Notes: generated by a model from the letters alone, not told the origin. 64,000 bases of DNA from Nostoc sp. 'Peltigera membranacea cyanobiont' N6 (GCF_002949735.1 NZ_CP026681.1:1860001-1924000); one strand, 5' to 3'. Counted from the first letter of the stretch, positions 36,617 through 46,029 are shown. A program made the numbers and translations.

Positions 36617-37519
36617 ATGTCACAGACCTTACTACCGCCGGGATGGGTTGAAAAGCTTTGCGATCCTTACGCTGTGCTAGGAATTTCTGTGATTGCTGAC
36701 GATCGCCAGATTTTCAAACGCTATCACACTTTAGCGAAACTCCTACATCCCGATCGCTATGCTAAAAACTGCAATCCAGACCAAAAATTAGCAACGGCAA
36801 TATTTAGCCATTTAATCAATCCAGCTTATGAACAACTGAAACACCGACAGAAGCGCTTGATTGCGATCGCTATGCTGCGATCGGATACCAGAGTTTTGGA
36901 GCAGAAGTCTTTGTCTTCTCAAAGTGCCATCGCTCATGAAATTACGGAAATGTCTACACCTGAAGCAGAATTGTTTTACGAAGAAGCGATCGTCTGCTAT
37001 GCAGAAGCTCAATACAAATCATTAGATCAGTTTTATCAGGTGACGCAACAAATTAGTATACTGAATCTAGTTTATTTACGGTTGCATAAACCACACCTTT
37101 TCTTACCACAAAAAGCTGTTCCCATCATCCCGGAAGTAGAAGTCAACCCAGTTGAACCAGTTTTGACAAACTACGCTCAACGTCACTACGAACGAGCTAT
37201 TGAATATGTCAGGCTAACCAAATGGCCCCTAGCTGTGCAAGAACTGCGCGATGCCATCAAGTTAGAGCCAAATAACAGCGACTATTATGCCTTATTAGGT
37301 TTGGTACATCTCCAACAGAAATTTGTGGGGATGGCTAGGGTTTACATCTGTCAAGCATTAAAACTGAATCCGCAAAATTCACTAGCTTTGAAATACGCTC
37401 CCGGACTGAAGATTCAACCAGGTGAAAATACCAATCCGAAATCAATGGCTAAAGCTATGAGTATTGCTGCTTTATTAAGTCGGTTTACAAAGGGTAAAGG
37501 TTCTCAAGTCAAGTGTTGA
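36617..37519 (+). CDS. J-domain protein with TPR repeats
   Basis: A 300-residue protein. Residues ~15-75 form a J domain with the HPD tripeptide at 44-46 (LLHPDRYAK), which would stimulate a DnaK-type Hsp70. Residues ~185-265 contain about two TPR units (HYERAIEYVRLTKWPLAVQELRDAIKLEPN, and the next ending QALKLNPQN). There is no Gly/Phe region or zinc finger, so it is a class C (DnaJ-like) co-chaperone. Its last five codons are duplicated 795 bases downstream at 38299-38314, as part of the DUF1825 upstream duplication. Confidence 0.85.
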   Translation: MSQTLLPPGWVEKLCDPYAVLGISVIADDRQIFKRYHTLAKLLHPDRYAKNCNPDQKLATAIFSHLINPAYEQLKHRQKRLIAIAMLRSDTRVLEQKSLSSQSAIAHEITEMSTPEAELFYEEAIVCYAEAQYKSLDQFYQVTQQISILNLVYLRLHKPHLFLPQKAVPIIPEVEVNPVEPVLTNYAQRHYERAIEYVRLTKWPLAVQELRDAIKLEPNNSDYYALLGLVHLQQKFVGMARVYICQALKLNPQNSLALKYAPGLKIQPGENTNPKSMAKAMSIAALLSRFTKGKGSQVKC

Positions 37520-37702
37520 AATTTCGGTAACAAACCGTACTAAAACCGAAGCTTAGTCATCAGATTACTCACCTGGACTAAAATAATAAATAGAAGTAAA
37601 ACTATTAAGCTACTGAGTCTGAACGCTCAGTTTAGTATAAGCAATATGGGATTCTTCGATTCTGAGATCGTTCAGCAAGAAGCTAAACAGCTATTTGAGG
37701 AT
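37504..37702 (+). repeat. Upstream copy of a 199-base direct duplication
   Basis: Identical to 38299-38497 except for about eight substitutions and no indels (about 96% by hand count), offset exactly 795 bases. It spans the last codons of the J-domain gene, the intergenic region with the DUF1825 promoter, and the first 19 codons of DUF1825. Confidence 0.95.
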
Positions 37703-37726
37703 GTTTCCTTCCTATGGCCCACCTAA
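37646..37726 (+). pseudogene. Truncated 5' fragment of the DUF1825 gene
   Basis: Encodes MGFFDSEIVQQEAKQLFED, identical to the start of the intact gene at 38441, then seven unrelated codons (VSFLWPT) and a stop. The break is at the end of the 199-base duplication (37702). The copied promoter could still drive a 26-residue peptide, but function is unlikely. Confidence 0.85.
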
Positions 37727-38113
37727 GAGTGAATAAGGCACATAACATCCTGGCTCAACGAGCATAAATACCGCTGTTGGTGTGTCTTGTTTTAGACGGC
37801 TTTCTACAAACATCGGACGCGACGCACCCAGCAGTGTAGGAATAGACCCAACCCGTTCAAGTGGCCACCATCCTTTATTGATTAAATCTGTTTGTGACCT
37901 GCAATTTAGAGTTTTTCCATACATATAATCCCGATCGCACTCCAGAGGACCGACGTAGCTACGCTGACCGTATGGAATTGTACAAGGAATGCCGTTTCGT
38001 CCGGGCAAGGCATAACCGTGTTGCCGAAGGACACGTGGTAGGAACATGGCTGACACTACGGAAAATGCCAGGATTCCTGCACCAAAGCGTAAAACAGTTA
38101 TGTTAATAGCCAT
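37712..38113 (-). CDS. Hypothetical exported protein inside the duplication
   Basis: A 133-residue protein whose N terminus (~5-28, ITVLRFGAGILAFSVVSAMF) could be a signal peptide or anchor. The rest has four cysteines (IPCTIPY, LECDRDYM, LNCRSQ, EPGCYVP) that could form disulfides. I recognise no family. Its stop lies only about 10 bases from the duplication edge, so it came in with the DNA between the two copies. Whether it is expressed is unknown. No transposase is present. Confidence 0.5.
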   Translation of the reverse strand: MAINITVLRFGAGILAFSVVSAMFLPRVLRQHGYALPGRNGIPCTIPYGQRSYVGPLECDRDYMYGKTLNCRSQTDLINKGWWPLERVGSIPTLLGASRPMFVESRLKQDTPTAVFMLVEPGCYVPYSLLGGP

Positions 38114-38298
38114 AAAGTCTTAACGAGGCAAATAGAGGTAAATCAGCGCATTTTCCGCGATTACAGACGGAAAGATCGATCTATAACGGGACTTGAACAA
38201 AGTTCAAGCCCAAACAAACCCTAAACGCTTCAGGTGTAAAGCAAATACAGTAAGTTTCACAGACCTTTATTGAGTCGGTCTAGCTAGAGGAAGCGTTT

Positions 38299-38497
38299 TC
38301 AAGTCAAGTGTTGAAATTTCGGTAACAAACCGTACTAAAACCGAAGCTTCGTCACTAGATTACTCACCTAGACTAAAATAATAAATAGAAGTAAAACTAT
38401 TAAGCTGCTGAGTCTGGGCGCTCAGTTTAGTATAAGCAATATGGGATTCTTCGATTCTGAGATCGTTCAGCAAGAAGCAAAACAGCTATTTGAGGAT
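38299..38497 (+). repeat. Downstream copy of the 199-base duplication
   Basis: Partner of 37504-37702. This copy continues into the complete DUF1825 gene, so it is the functional one. Its left end still carries the final codons and stop of the J-domain gene. Confidence 0.95.
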
Positions 38498-38764
38498 TAT
38501 CAAGCACTAATCAAGCTTGGTAATAACTACGGCAAATTTGACCGCGATGGCAAAAAGCTGTTTATTGAGCAAATGGAAGCCATGATGGATCGGTATCGCA
38601 TCTTTATGAAGCGTTTCGAGCTATCAGAAGATTTCATGGCACAAATGACCGTAGAACAACTGAAAACGCAATTAGGTCAGTTCGGTGTTACCCCGCAACA
38701 AATGTTTGACCAAATGAACCTCACTTTAGAACGGATGAAAGCCGAGCTAGAAAAACAGGCTTAG
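38441..38764 (+). CDS. DUF1825 family protein
   Basis: A 107-residue, helical, Met-rich protein (FFDSEIVQQEAKQLFEDYQ, then IFMKRFELSEDFMAQMTVEQLKTQLGQFG and the C-terminal QMNLTLERMKAEL). DUF1825 is conserved across cyanobacteria with no established function. A truncated copy of its first 19 codons and its upstream region lies at 37504-37702. The gene itself is complete and looks normal. Confidence 0.88.
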   Translation: MGFFDSEIVQQEAKQLFEDYQALIKLGNNYGKFDRDGKKLFIEQMEAMMDRYRIFMKRFELSEDFMAQMTVEQLKTQLGQFGVTPQQMFDQMNLTLERMKAELEKQA

Positions 38765-38773
38765 TCAATTTTA

Positions 38774-38802
38774 GATTTTGGATTGGCAATTAATCCAAAA
38801 TC
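38774..38802. terminator. Convergent hairpin after DUF1825
   Basis: A perfect 11-base inverted repeat (gattttggatt / aatccaaaatc) with a 7-base loop, between the DUF1825 gene and the convergent PBP gene. A second small gcgc stem lies at about 38808-38822. Confidence 0.5.
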
Positions 38803-38848
38803 CAAATTGCGCTAGAAGCGCACTAAAGGTGCGACCCAAAATCTCAAA

Positions 38849-40774
38849 TTATTGTGACTTGGGGCGAGAAAACTGCGAAGGTGGCTTGAAGTTTTCTACT
38901 GGTGTGTTCTTAAGTGCCTTCTCCATAAAATCTTTCCAGATGGGAGCGACCATAACACCACCTGTTGCATGGTCAGCTAATTGTCTGTTGTCGTCTCTCC
39001 CTACCCAAACCGCAGTTGTTAACTGTGGCACAGTGCCAACAAACCAAATATCTTTTTCTGATGATGTTGTTCCCGTCTTACCGGCGGCTGGACGACCGAT
39101 CGCAGCACCTTTACCAGTACCTTCATTGATTACCGATCGCATCACATCAAGAATTGCTGCTGATGCCCAAGGATCGAGAACTAGCTGAGGCTTGGGAGTG
39201 TTATCTAGCAATACGTTACCACTACTATCAGTGACACGAGCAATTACAGTTGGCGGTGACTGCCAGCCATAATTAGCAAAGGTGGCATAAGCACTAGCCA
39301 TTTCCAAAGGTGTAACACCAATTGCACCCAGAGGCAAGGAAGTAACAGGTTCCATCGGACTCATAATACCCAAGGTACGACAAGTTTCGATCACTCGATT
39401 CATTCCCACAGCCTTACCAATCTTGATTACAGGAATGTTGCGTGACTGGGCTAAAGCTGTTCTAATTGGCATCGATCCCCTAAAACTGTTATCGTAATTT
39501 CTGGGTGAGTACCAACCGTTACCATCTCGATAGCTGACTGGAGAATCCTCTACTGTTGAGTCTGCCGTATATTTACCAGTAGCAAAAGCAGTATAATATA
39601 CAAACGGTTTAAAAGAAGATCCGGGTTGGCGTTGAGCTTGAGTTGCCCGATTGAATTCACTAGTCTTAGGATCTATACCGCCTACCAATGCTTTGATAAA
39701 ATGTGTGCGCGGATCGATTGACACCAGCGCCATTTGGTTTTTAGATAATCCCTGATCTAAAAGTGCTTTATGCCACTTAGTGACGGTTTCCTCTGCCATT
39801 ATTTGGAACTTGGCATCAACTGTAGTTTGCACCCGCATCCCACCTTTGAGTAGTGTGTCACGCCCAAACTTTTTAGCCAATTCCTGCGCTACGGTGTTGG
39901 TTACATAGGGTAGGGCACTACCTTGAAAGGATTTGATTTTACCAAGTTTGATTTCCTGCTTGAGGGCATTGTCATACTCAGACTGGTCGATCCAGTTTAA
40001 TTCCAGCATCCGCCCCAGCACTTCTTTTTGTTTCTGTTTTGCCAGCTTCATGCTCACAAAGGGGCTGAATTCTTCTGGTGCTTGGATCAAACCCGCCATC
40101 ATTGCTGACTCACCCAAGGTTAAATATTCTGATGACTTATTAAAGTAACTGCGGGCTGCCGTTTGTACACCATAATTGTTATGACCCCAATAAACCTGAT
40201 TGAGGTACATTTCTAAAATTTGGTCTTTGGTAAGAATTTGCTCTAACCTGATTGCTAGCACTGCCTCCGCTAACTTGCGGGTAAAGGCACGCTTTTGAGA
40301 TAAAAACAGGTTTTTTACCAACTGCATAGTAACAGTAGAGCCACCCTCTTTGACTCCACCTGCTACCGCATTAACTACTATAGCCCGGCCAACACCAGTA
40401 GGGTTAATACCGTGGTGATCGTAGAAGTGGTTATCTTCACTTGCTAATACAGCCCGTTTTAAATTCGGGGAAATTCTATCCAGGGGTACGACTTCCCGGT
40501 TGGCTTCCCCGTGGATACTCGTTAAAAGTTTACCCTTAACGTCATAGATGTAAGTTGTTTCTGAGGGAAAGAAGTTACGTAGCTGTCTCACATCTGGCAA
40601 ATTACGGAAACTAATGGCTAAACCAACCAGTCCTCCGGCTACAATGGAACTTGCCAGCATAGTGATTGACAGGAGAGTACCGCCAGTTACCTGACCAACT
40701 CCTTTCAAAAACTCAAAACCTGATGAAGCCCGACGTTGTGGCTGTTTATCTTCAAAAGTCCTAGAAGACGACAC
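38849..40774 (-). CDS. Class A penicillin-binding protein (PBP1A type)
   Basis: A 641-residue bifunctional peptidoglycan synthase. One membrane anchor lies at about 32-57. The glycosyltransferase domain (~80-255) has ASEDNHFYDHHGI, GGSTVTMQLVKNLFL and EMYLNQVYWG. The transpeptidase domain (~330-610) has SxxK in GSSFKPF, SxN in SRN and KTGT in AAGKTGTTSSEKDIWFVG. It polymerises lipid II and crosslinks the stem peptides at the periplasmic face. Length is short for the family, with no C-terminal extension. The gene lies alone, divergent from tyrS by 170 bases. Confidence 0.93.
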   Translation of the reverse strand: MSSSRTFEDKQPQRRASSGFEFLKGVGQVTGGTLLSITMLASSIVAGGLVGLAISFRNLPDVRQLRNFFPSETTYIYDVKGKLLTSIHGEANREVVPLDRISPNLKRAVLASEDNHFYDHHGINPTGVGRAIVVNAVAGGVKEGGSTVTMQLVKNLFLSQKRAFTRKLAEAVLAIRLEQILTKDQILEMYLNQVYWGHNNYGVQTAARSYFNKSSEYLTLGESAMMAGLIQAPEEFSPFVSMKLAKQKQKEVLGRMLELNWIDQSEYDNALKQEIKLGKIKSFQGSALPYVTNTVAQELAKKFGRDTLLKGGMRVQTTVDAKFQIMAEETVTKWHKALLDQGLSKNQMALVSIDPRTHFIKALVGGIDPKTSEFNRATQAQRQPGSSFKPFVYYTAFATGKYTADSTVEDSPVSYRDGNGWYSPRNYDNSFRGSMPIRTALAQSRNIPVIKIGKAVGMNRVIETCRTLGIMSPMEPVTSLPLGAIGVTPLEMASAYATFANYGWQSPPTVIARVTDSSGNVLLDNTPKPQLVLDPWASAAILDVMRSVINEGTGKGAAIGRPAAGKTGTTSSEKDIWFVGTVPQLTTAVWVGRDDNRQLADHATGGVMVAPIWKDFMEKALKNTPVENFKPPSQFSRPKSQ

Positions 40775-40947
40775 GGCGATTTCACTTCCTCTCTTATAAA
40801 TTTAACTGTAATTGATTGGACGAAGCAAGGCGGTTAATTTTTTGCAATTATAGTAGTTTGGCAGATGAGAAAGTGGATAAATTGCAAGTGTTTATAACCA
40901 ACTTAGCTTCTAGCGGGCAAAACATAGCTAACAGTGGATTTTCTAGT

Positions 40948-42138
40948 ATGACGCAAGATTTTGCTTGGCTGCGTCGTGGTGTTGTAGAAGTTTTTCCACA
41001 ACCAGTTGATGTTAACAGTGAAAGTCTAGAAAAGCTTTTGCTAACTACAAACCAACCTTTGAGGATCAAACTTGGGATTGACCCTACTGGTACTGATATT
41101 CATCTCGGTCATAGCATACCAGTACGGAAACTGCGAGCGTTTCAAGATGCAGGCCATATAGCAGTTTTAATTATTGGCGATTTTACAGCACGCATTGGCG
41201 ATCCGACTGGGAAATCTGAGGTGCGCCGTCAGCTTACAGAAGCAGATGTAGCCCGCAATGCCCAGACTTATCTCGATCAAGTACGTCCTATCTTGGATTT
41301 TGACACACCAGGAAGGTTAGAGGTGCGCTATAACTCCGAATGGCTCTCTAAGCTCAACTTAGAGAAAATTTTGGAGTTACTCTCGACGATGACGGTGGGG
41401 CAGATGTTGGCGAAAGAAGGATTTGCCGATCGCTATAAGAAAGAGAATCCGATTTTTATCCATGAGTTCCTATACCCGTTAATGCAAGGTTTCGATTCCG
41501 TTGCTGTTGAAGCAGATGTGGAATTAGGAGGGACAGATCAAAAATTTAACATCGCTGTAGGCAGAGATTTGCAGCGCCATTTTGGTCAAAAGCCCCAGTT
41601 TGGGATGCTGCTGCCAATTTTGATTGGCACGGATGGGGTACAAAAAATGTCTAAGTCTTTAGGTAATTATATTGGGCTGTCAGAACATCCGGGGCAAAAA
41701 TATCAAAAGTTACAAGGGGTTCCAGATAATCTGCTGGAGGAGTATTTTGAACTGCTGACAGATTTACCTTTGGATAATTTGCCAGAAAATCCCCGCGATC
41801 GCCAAACACTTTTAGCTTATGAAGTTGTCAAGCAGTACCACGGCGAAACAGCCGCTAAAGAAGCAAAAGAAGCAGCGCAAAGCGGCGGAAAAGAAGGTGC
41901 AGTTCCCGAATTTTCTCTAGCTGAGATATCGCAGTTTCCCGCTAAATTAGCCTATATTCTCAATGTCACTGGTTTATGCAAAAGTACAGGAGAAGGTAAG
42001 CGGAAAATTCAAGAAGGTGGAGTGCGCTTAGATGGCGATCGCATTACCGATGTTGATACTACTTTTGCTGATTCTGGTGAGTTACAAGGTAAGGTTTTAC
42101 AAGTTGGGAAAAATAAGTTTGTGCGTTTAGTGCCTTAG
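40948..42138 (+). CDS. tyrS: Tyrosyl-tRNA synthetase
   Basis: A 396-residue class I aminoacyl-tRNA synthetase of the short (TyrRS-type 2) cyanobacterial form. HLGHS (the HIGH motif, near 52), IGDPTGKSE and QKMSKSLGN (KMSKS) are intact, and an S4 RNA-binding domain closes the protein (~335-395). The ATG at 40948 (MTQDFAWLRRG) is chosen because it matches the usual cyanobacterial N terminus; a TTG frame extending to 40816 would add 44 residues. The stop is followed directly by an in-frame pyrF start candidate, so the two genes are linked. Confidence 0.95.
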   Translation: MTQDFAWLRRGVVEVFPQPVDVNSESLEKLLLTTNQPLRIKLGIDPTGTDIHLGHSIPVRKLRAFQDAGHIAVLIIGDFTARIGDPTGKSEVRRQLTEADVARNAQTYLDQVRPILDFDTPGRLEVRYNSEWLSKLNLEKILELLSTMTVGQMLAKEGFADRYKKENPIFIHEFLYPLMQGFDSVAVEADVELGGTDQKFNIAVGRDLQRHFGQKPQFGMLLPILIGTDGVQKMSKSLGNYIGLSEHPGQKYQKLQGVPDNLLEEYFELLTDLPLDNLPENPRDRQTLLAYEVVKQYHGETAAKEAKEAAQSGGKEGAVPEFSLAEISQFPAKLAYILNVTGLCKSTGEGKRKIQEGGVRLDGDRITDVDTTFADSGELQGKVLQVGKNKFVRLVP

Positions 42139-42180
42139 ATGGGAACTAGAGACTGGGAAGTAGTTATCAAGAAACCATGT

Positions 42181-42900
42181 ATGAATGCAGAAGAAAAAAT
42201 TATTGTCGCTTTGGATGTGCCAGATGAAGAAAGTGCGATCGCTCTTATAGATAAACTCCCACAAGTCGGTTTTTGGAAAGTCGGCTTAGAGTTGTTTACT
42301 AGCACTGGGCCAAAAATTCTGCAAGTTTTGAAATCTAAGGAAAAGCGCATCTTCCTAGATTTAAAGTTTCACGATATCCCGAACACAGTTGCTGGCGCTT
42401 GTCGTAGTGCGGCTCGTTACGGGGTAGATTTATTGACAATTCATTCTACATCTGGTACAGAAGCCCTGAAAGCTGCAACAGAAGCCGCACAAGAAGGGGC
42501 TGCCCAAGCGGGTGTAAAACCGCCTAAGTTAATTGCTATTAGCTTGTTAACGAGCATTTCTGCTAGACAACTAGCATTTGATTTAAAGATTCCCCTAGAA
42601 TTACCAGAATACGCCCTAGAAATGGCATTGCTGGCTCAAGAGGCGGGATTGGATGGGGCAGTTTGTTCGCCCCAAGAGGTGGCACAGTTACGAGAAACTT
42701 GTGGAGATGACTTTTTGCTAGTTTGTCCGGGAGTTAGACCAATTTGGGCTAATATTGGCGATCAAAAGCGATCGCTTACTCCAGCCCAAGCAATCATTGC
42801 TGGCGCAGATTATCTAGTGATTGGCCGTCCCATCACTGCTGCTACTGAGCCGGAGTTAGCCTGGAAGAGGATTTCTGAGGAGTTAACCACAGTGGCATGA
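42181..42900 (+). CDS. pyrF: Orotidine 5'-phosphate decarboxylase
   Basis: A 239-residue TIM-barrel enzyme for the last step of UMP synthesis. The motif KIIVALDVPDEE opens the first strand, LDLKFHDIPNTV carries the catalytic Asp-Lys pair, and VCPGVRP and YLVIGRPITAA are the phosphate-binding loops. The ATG at 42181 (MNAEEKIIVALD) is preferred; an ATG at 42139, immediately after the tyrS stop, would add 14 residues. It overlaps the next gene by four bases (ATGA). Confidence 0.94.
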   Translation: MNAEEKIIVALDVPDEESAIALIDKLPQVGFWKVGLELFTSTGPKILQVLKSKEKRIFLDLKFHDIPNTVAGACRSAARYGVDLLTIHSTSGTEALKAATEAAQEGAAQAGVKPPKLIAISLLTSISARQLAFDLKIPLELPEYALEMALLAQEAGLDGAVCSPQEVAQLRETCGDDFLLVCPGVRPIWANIGDQKRSLTPAQAIIAGADYLVIGRPITAATEPELAWKRISEELTTVA

Positions 42901-43622
42901 AGCTAAGAGTCAATGAGAAACTGGGGGATAGGGTGCAGGGTGTAGGGCAGAAAAATCTTGCCTATTCGCTCAAGAAGAAAAATTATAGTTGGCTTTTAGC
43001 TTGTGGCTTTTGGGTTTTCGGATCGAATATCCTTGCTTATCCAGCGTTCTCGACAAACCCCACCCCTAACCCCTCGGCGCTAGCAGAAAGAGAAAATGTC
43101 AACGACGGGGCGAAGTCTTTGTGTTCTGAGCAAAATCTAGAAACATTAACTATACAGCTACTAGAAGATTTACCTAGTTATACCAATCGCGCTAGTCAAC
43201 GCGCCCGTCGCCTCAGCAGAAGCAGCGATATTTACAGTTATGTGCTGGTGGCAGGAAAACCTGAGTTTGCTCCTCTGCCCCTTAATCTTGAAGAATATGG
43301 TGCAGATGCGTCTAAAAACTCTGCATCAGGAATTGAGCAAGTTTTCTTTACTACTTTGGGACGGCAGTACATAGGAAGGAAAGCGTTAGAATTGCAGGAA
43401 TTCCACTGGCTGTTGTTGACTAAAACTACAACTGGTTGGCGTTTAGTAATGATGTTTTCTCAAACTAGCTCCAATTCAACACAGCAGCCATTATCGCCGC
43501 CACGGGATAGTAGTAACGGCACTGTTGCCCAAGGGGTTAAAACTTGGTTACGCGATTGTCAAGCTGGAAGTGTCCAACGGATGCGTGCTGTGAATGGGGG
43601 ACGATATCCCGGACAGAACTGA
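42897..43622 (+). CDS. Conserved hypothetical exported protein
   Basis: A 241-residue protein overlapping pyrF by four bases. After a basic N terminus a hydrophobic stretch (~31-48, WLLACGFWVFGSNILAYPAF) suggests export or anchoring. The body (LETLTIQLLEDLPSYTNRASQRARR, then FFTTLGRQYIGRKALELQEFHWLLLTKTTTGWRLVMMFS) resembles a cyanobacterial-only family without known function. Ser/Thr/Asn-rich segments near the C terminus look flexible. Coupling to pyrF is positional only. Confidence 0.7.
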   Translation: MKLRVNEKLGDRVQGVGQKNLAYSLKKKNYSWLLACGFWVFGSNILAYPAFSTNPTPNPSALAERENVNDGAKSLCSEQNLETLTIQLLEDLPSYTNRASQRARRLSRSSDIYSYVLVAGKPEFAPLPLNLEEYGADASKNSASGIEQVFFTTLGRQYIGRKALELQEFHWLLLTKTTTGWRLVMMFSQTSSNSTQQPLSPPRDSSNGTVAQGVKTWLRDCQAGSVQRMRAVNGGRYPGQN

Positions 43623-43642
43623 AGTTATGGGCTGATAGCGAA

Positions 43643-43661
43643 AGTCCACCCTTAGTGGACT
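43643..43661. terminator. Small convergent hairpin
   Basis: agtccac and gtggact form a perfect 7-base-pair stem with a 5-base loop, between the orf downstream of pyrF and the convergent FHA-PBP gene. There is no T-run; role uncertain. Confidence 0.35.
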
Positions 43662-43758
43662 GAATTAGACCTGTCCGAAATATTAACTTGGTGGCAAAAG
43701 AATGGTAGAACGGAATTTTGACCGTCTACCAAACCAATTAGCAATTCCCAATCCCCAT

Positions 43759-46029
43759 TTACCGCGTAACTCGCCGCATATAATTTCCCCATAACTGAGC
43801 GGCTTGAGCGCTGCTACCAGACGTGGGGGAATTATTGTCGTTTCCCAACCAAACACCAGTTACAAGCCGCCGACTAGGAATAAAACCGATGAACCATAAG
43901 TCAACATTTTTATCAGTCGTGCCTGTTTTTCCAGCTTCTCCCAGTCCTAGAGCCGCACTACGACCAGTACCTCTTGTGATGACACCACGCATCAAACTAG
44001 TCATCTCATCGGCTACACCATTTGTCAGTACTCGTTTGTTGGCATCTGGATCTCGATCGAAAGAGTAGATTACACGGCAGGTTTTGATATCATTGCGATC
44101 GCGGCAATCACCACTGTCTAAAATTCGGTTAATCGCATGGGGAGGATTCCACACTCCCCGATTGCTAATAGCGCCAAAAGCACCAGTCATTTCCAAAACA
44201 TTGACCACACTTTGACCCAGTACTAGGCCAGGAACCGGATCTAGGTTTGACTTTATTCCCAAATTCTGCGCCATTGCCACCACTTTATTCAGCCCGATTT
44301 CTCTGGCAACTCGTAAGGCGATGGGATTTTCTGAAAGAGCAAGACCGGTAGCAATATCTAAACTAGTGTCAGCACCAGCACGACAGGGTTTATAAGTAAA
44401 GCCTTGCCAAGTTAAAGGGGCGCAAGAATAACTTTTTGATTCGGAAATTCCCTGTTGAATAGCAGCAGTATAAGTAAAGATTTTGAAGGTGGAACCTGGT
44501 TGTCTTTTGGCTTGAACGGCACGATTGAACTGACTTTTTTTGTAATCAGTTCCGCCTACCATTGCCAAGATGCTACCTGTGCTGGAGTCAAGAGTTACCA
44601 AAGCCCCTTGAGAAAAATTAAAACTTCCACCAGCGTTGTTGACTGAATTCCGCAACGCAGATTCTGCTTGGCTCTGTACAGATGGATCGAGCTGGGTTTC
44701 GATGATATAATTCCCTTCGTTTGCCGCTCCTTGTCCTAAGATTGATTCCAGTTCAGAAAACACATAACTGTAAAAATAAGGAGCGATCGTCTTAGATTGC
44801 TGTTCGCAAACTTTAGGACTAACTTGGACGGTAGAGCGTCTAGCTCGATTCGCATCTTCAGGTTTAATTTTGCCCATCTCCAGTAATCGCTTAATTACGC
44901 GATTCCGGTATTCAGCTGCTTCTAGCTTATTTGGCCCATCCCCGCAAAAATCAAATGCGTTGGGAGCAGGTAAAATTCCCACCAAAGTAGCTGCTTCTGC
45001 CAAAGTTAATTCTTTAGCAGGCTTCTCAAAGTAATACCGGGCTGCATCCTCAAAGCCAGAGGTATCTCCCCCCAAAAAAACCCGATTTAAGTACATCAGC
45101 AAAATATCATCTTTGCTGTAAAAGGTTTCTAGCTTGAGGGCGACAACTGCCTCTCGCAATTTGCGTCCAAGGGTATCCTGTCTACCTACATACTCTCGGA
45201 ACAAACTGCGGGCAACTTGCTGCGTAACAGTGCTGGCTCCTTGTTGCACATCTCCGCTACGGCTATTGATCAATACGGCTCGTAAAATCCCCAGAGGATC
45301 AACCCCAAAGTGCCAGTAATAACGACTATCTTCTGAAGCTACTACAGCAGATGCCAAATAAGGGCCAAATTCCTCTAAACGCTTCATATCTACATGAGAG
45401 GTTGTTCGAGGCTCTCTGAGCGGGGTGGCTCCATCACGAGCGTAAACAACTACTGGGGCGCGTGTAGCTGTTGGTAGGGGTCTAACTGAAAATTTCAGCC
45501 ATTCTACGCCAATTACTAAAGCTAACAGAGCGCTGACACCGCCGACACCATAAGCTGTAACACTTGCAGCTTTGACATACCAGGCTGGTGGATCGACGTA
45601 TTGCAAGCGCACAGAAGCGGCGAGTTCTGGGGGGCCCAGGGTGAGAATATCGCCGTGACGCAGTTCCAGGGAATTAACACGACGCTTGCCACGATAAATG
45701 CCATTGGTGGAGTTTTCGTCTTTGATGACGAAAACTGGTGTGCTATGAGTAGAATTCCGCGATAGCGACAGGTGAATTTGGCTGACAACAGGGTTACGGA
45801 CGACGATATCGCTGGATTTGGAGCTACGACCGAGAATATAGCGATCGCCCAACAGTGGATAGACCTCTGCTTTATCCGCCCCCGCATCCTGCACCCAGAG
45901 TTCTGGTACTTTGGCATTAGGCTTGAGCGCCAGTTTGGAAAAATCAACCCTAGCTTGGATAGTATGGACTGCTTGAGTCAGTTGACCAATTAACGTTTGT
46001 GGCTTTTGAGGGGGTTGGGGAAAACTCAT
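43759..46029 (-). CDS. Class A penicillin-binding protein with N-terminal FHA domain
   Basis: A 756-residue protein. Residues ~42-145 form a forkhead-associated domain: GDRYILGRS (67-68 Gly-Arg), VVSQIHLSLS (Ser83/His86) and NSTNGIYRGKR (Asn109-Gly110), all residues for phosphothreonine binding. A membrane segment follows (~155-178), then the glycosyltransferase (ASEDSRYYWHFGVDPLG, GASTVTQQVARSLF, LMYLNRVFLGG) and the transpeptidase with SxxK in GSTFKIF, a SxN-type SEN, and KTGT in EAGKTGTTDKNVDLWFIG. The FHA lies on the cytoplasmic side, so wall synthesis may be tied to a Ser/Thr kinase. FHA-PBPs are known in cyanobacteria. Confidence 0.9.
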   Translation of the reverse strand: MSFPQPPQKPQTLIGQLTQAVHTIQARVDFSKLALKPNAKVPELWVQDAGADKAEVYPLLGDRYILGRSSKSSDIVVRNPVVSQIHLSLSRNSTHSTPVFVIKDENSTNGIYRGKRRVNSLELRHGDILTLGPPELAASVRLQYVDPPAWYVKAASVTAYGVGGVSALLALVIGVEWLKFSVRPLPTATRAPVVVYARDGATPLREPRTTSHVDMKRLEEFGPYLASAVVASEDSRYYWHFGVDPLGILRAVLINSRSGDVQQGASTVTQQVARSLFREYVGRQDTLGRKLREAVVALKLETFYSKDDILLMYLNRVFLGGDTSGFEDAARYYFEKPAKELTLAEAATLVGILPAPNAFDFCGDGPNKLEAAEYRNRVIKRLLEMGKIKPEDANRARRSTVQVSPKVCEQQSKTIAPYFYSYVFSELESILGQGAANEGNYIIETQLDPSVQSQAESALRNSVNNAGGSFNFSQGALVTLDSSTGSILAMVGGTDYKKSQFNRAVQAKRQPGSTFKIFTYTAAIQQGISESKSYSCAPLTWQGFTYKPCRAGADTSLDIATGLALSENPIALRVAREIGLNKVVAMAQNLGIKSNLDPVPGLVLGQSVVNVLEMTGAFGAISNRGVWNPPHAINRILDSGDCRDRNDIKTCRVIYSFDRDPDANKRVLTNGVADEMTSLMRGVITRGTGRSAALGLGEAGKTGTTDKNVDLWFIGFIPSRRLVTGVWLGNDNNSPTSGSSAQAAQLWGNYMRRVTR

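Noticed and set aside
37712..38113. Insertion sequence or transposase inside the DUF1825 duplication
   Set aside because: The ORF has no transposase motif and there are no terminal inverted repeats; the flanking repeat is far too long for a target-site duplication.
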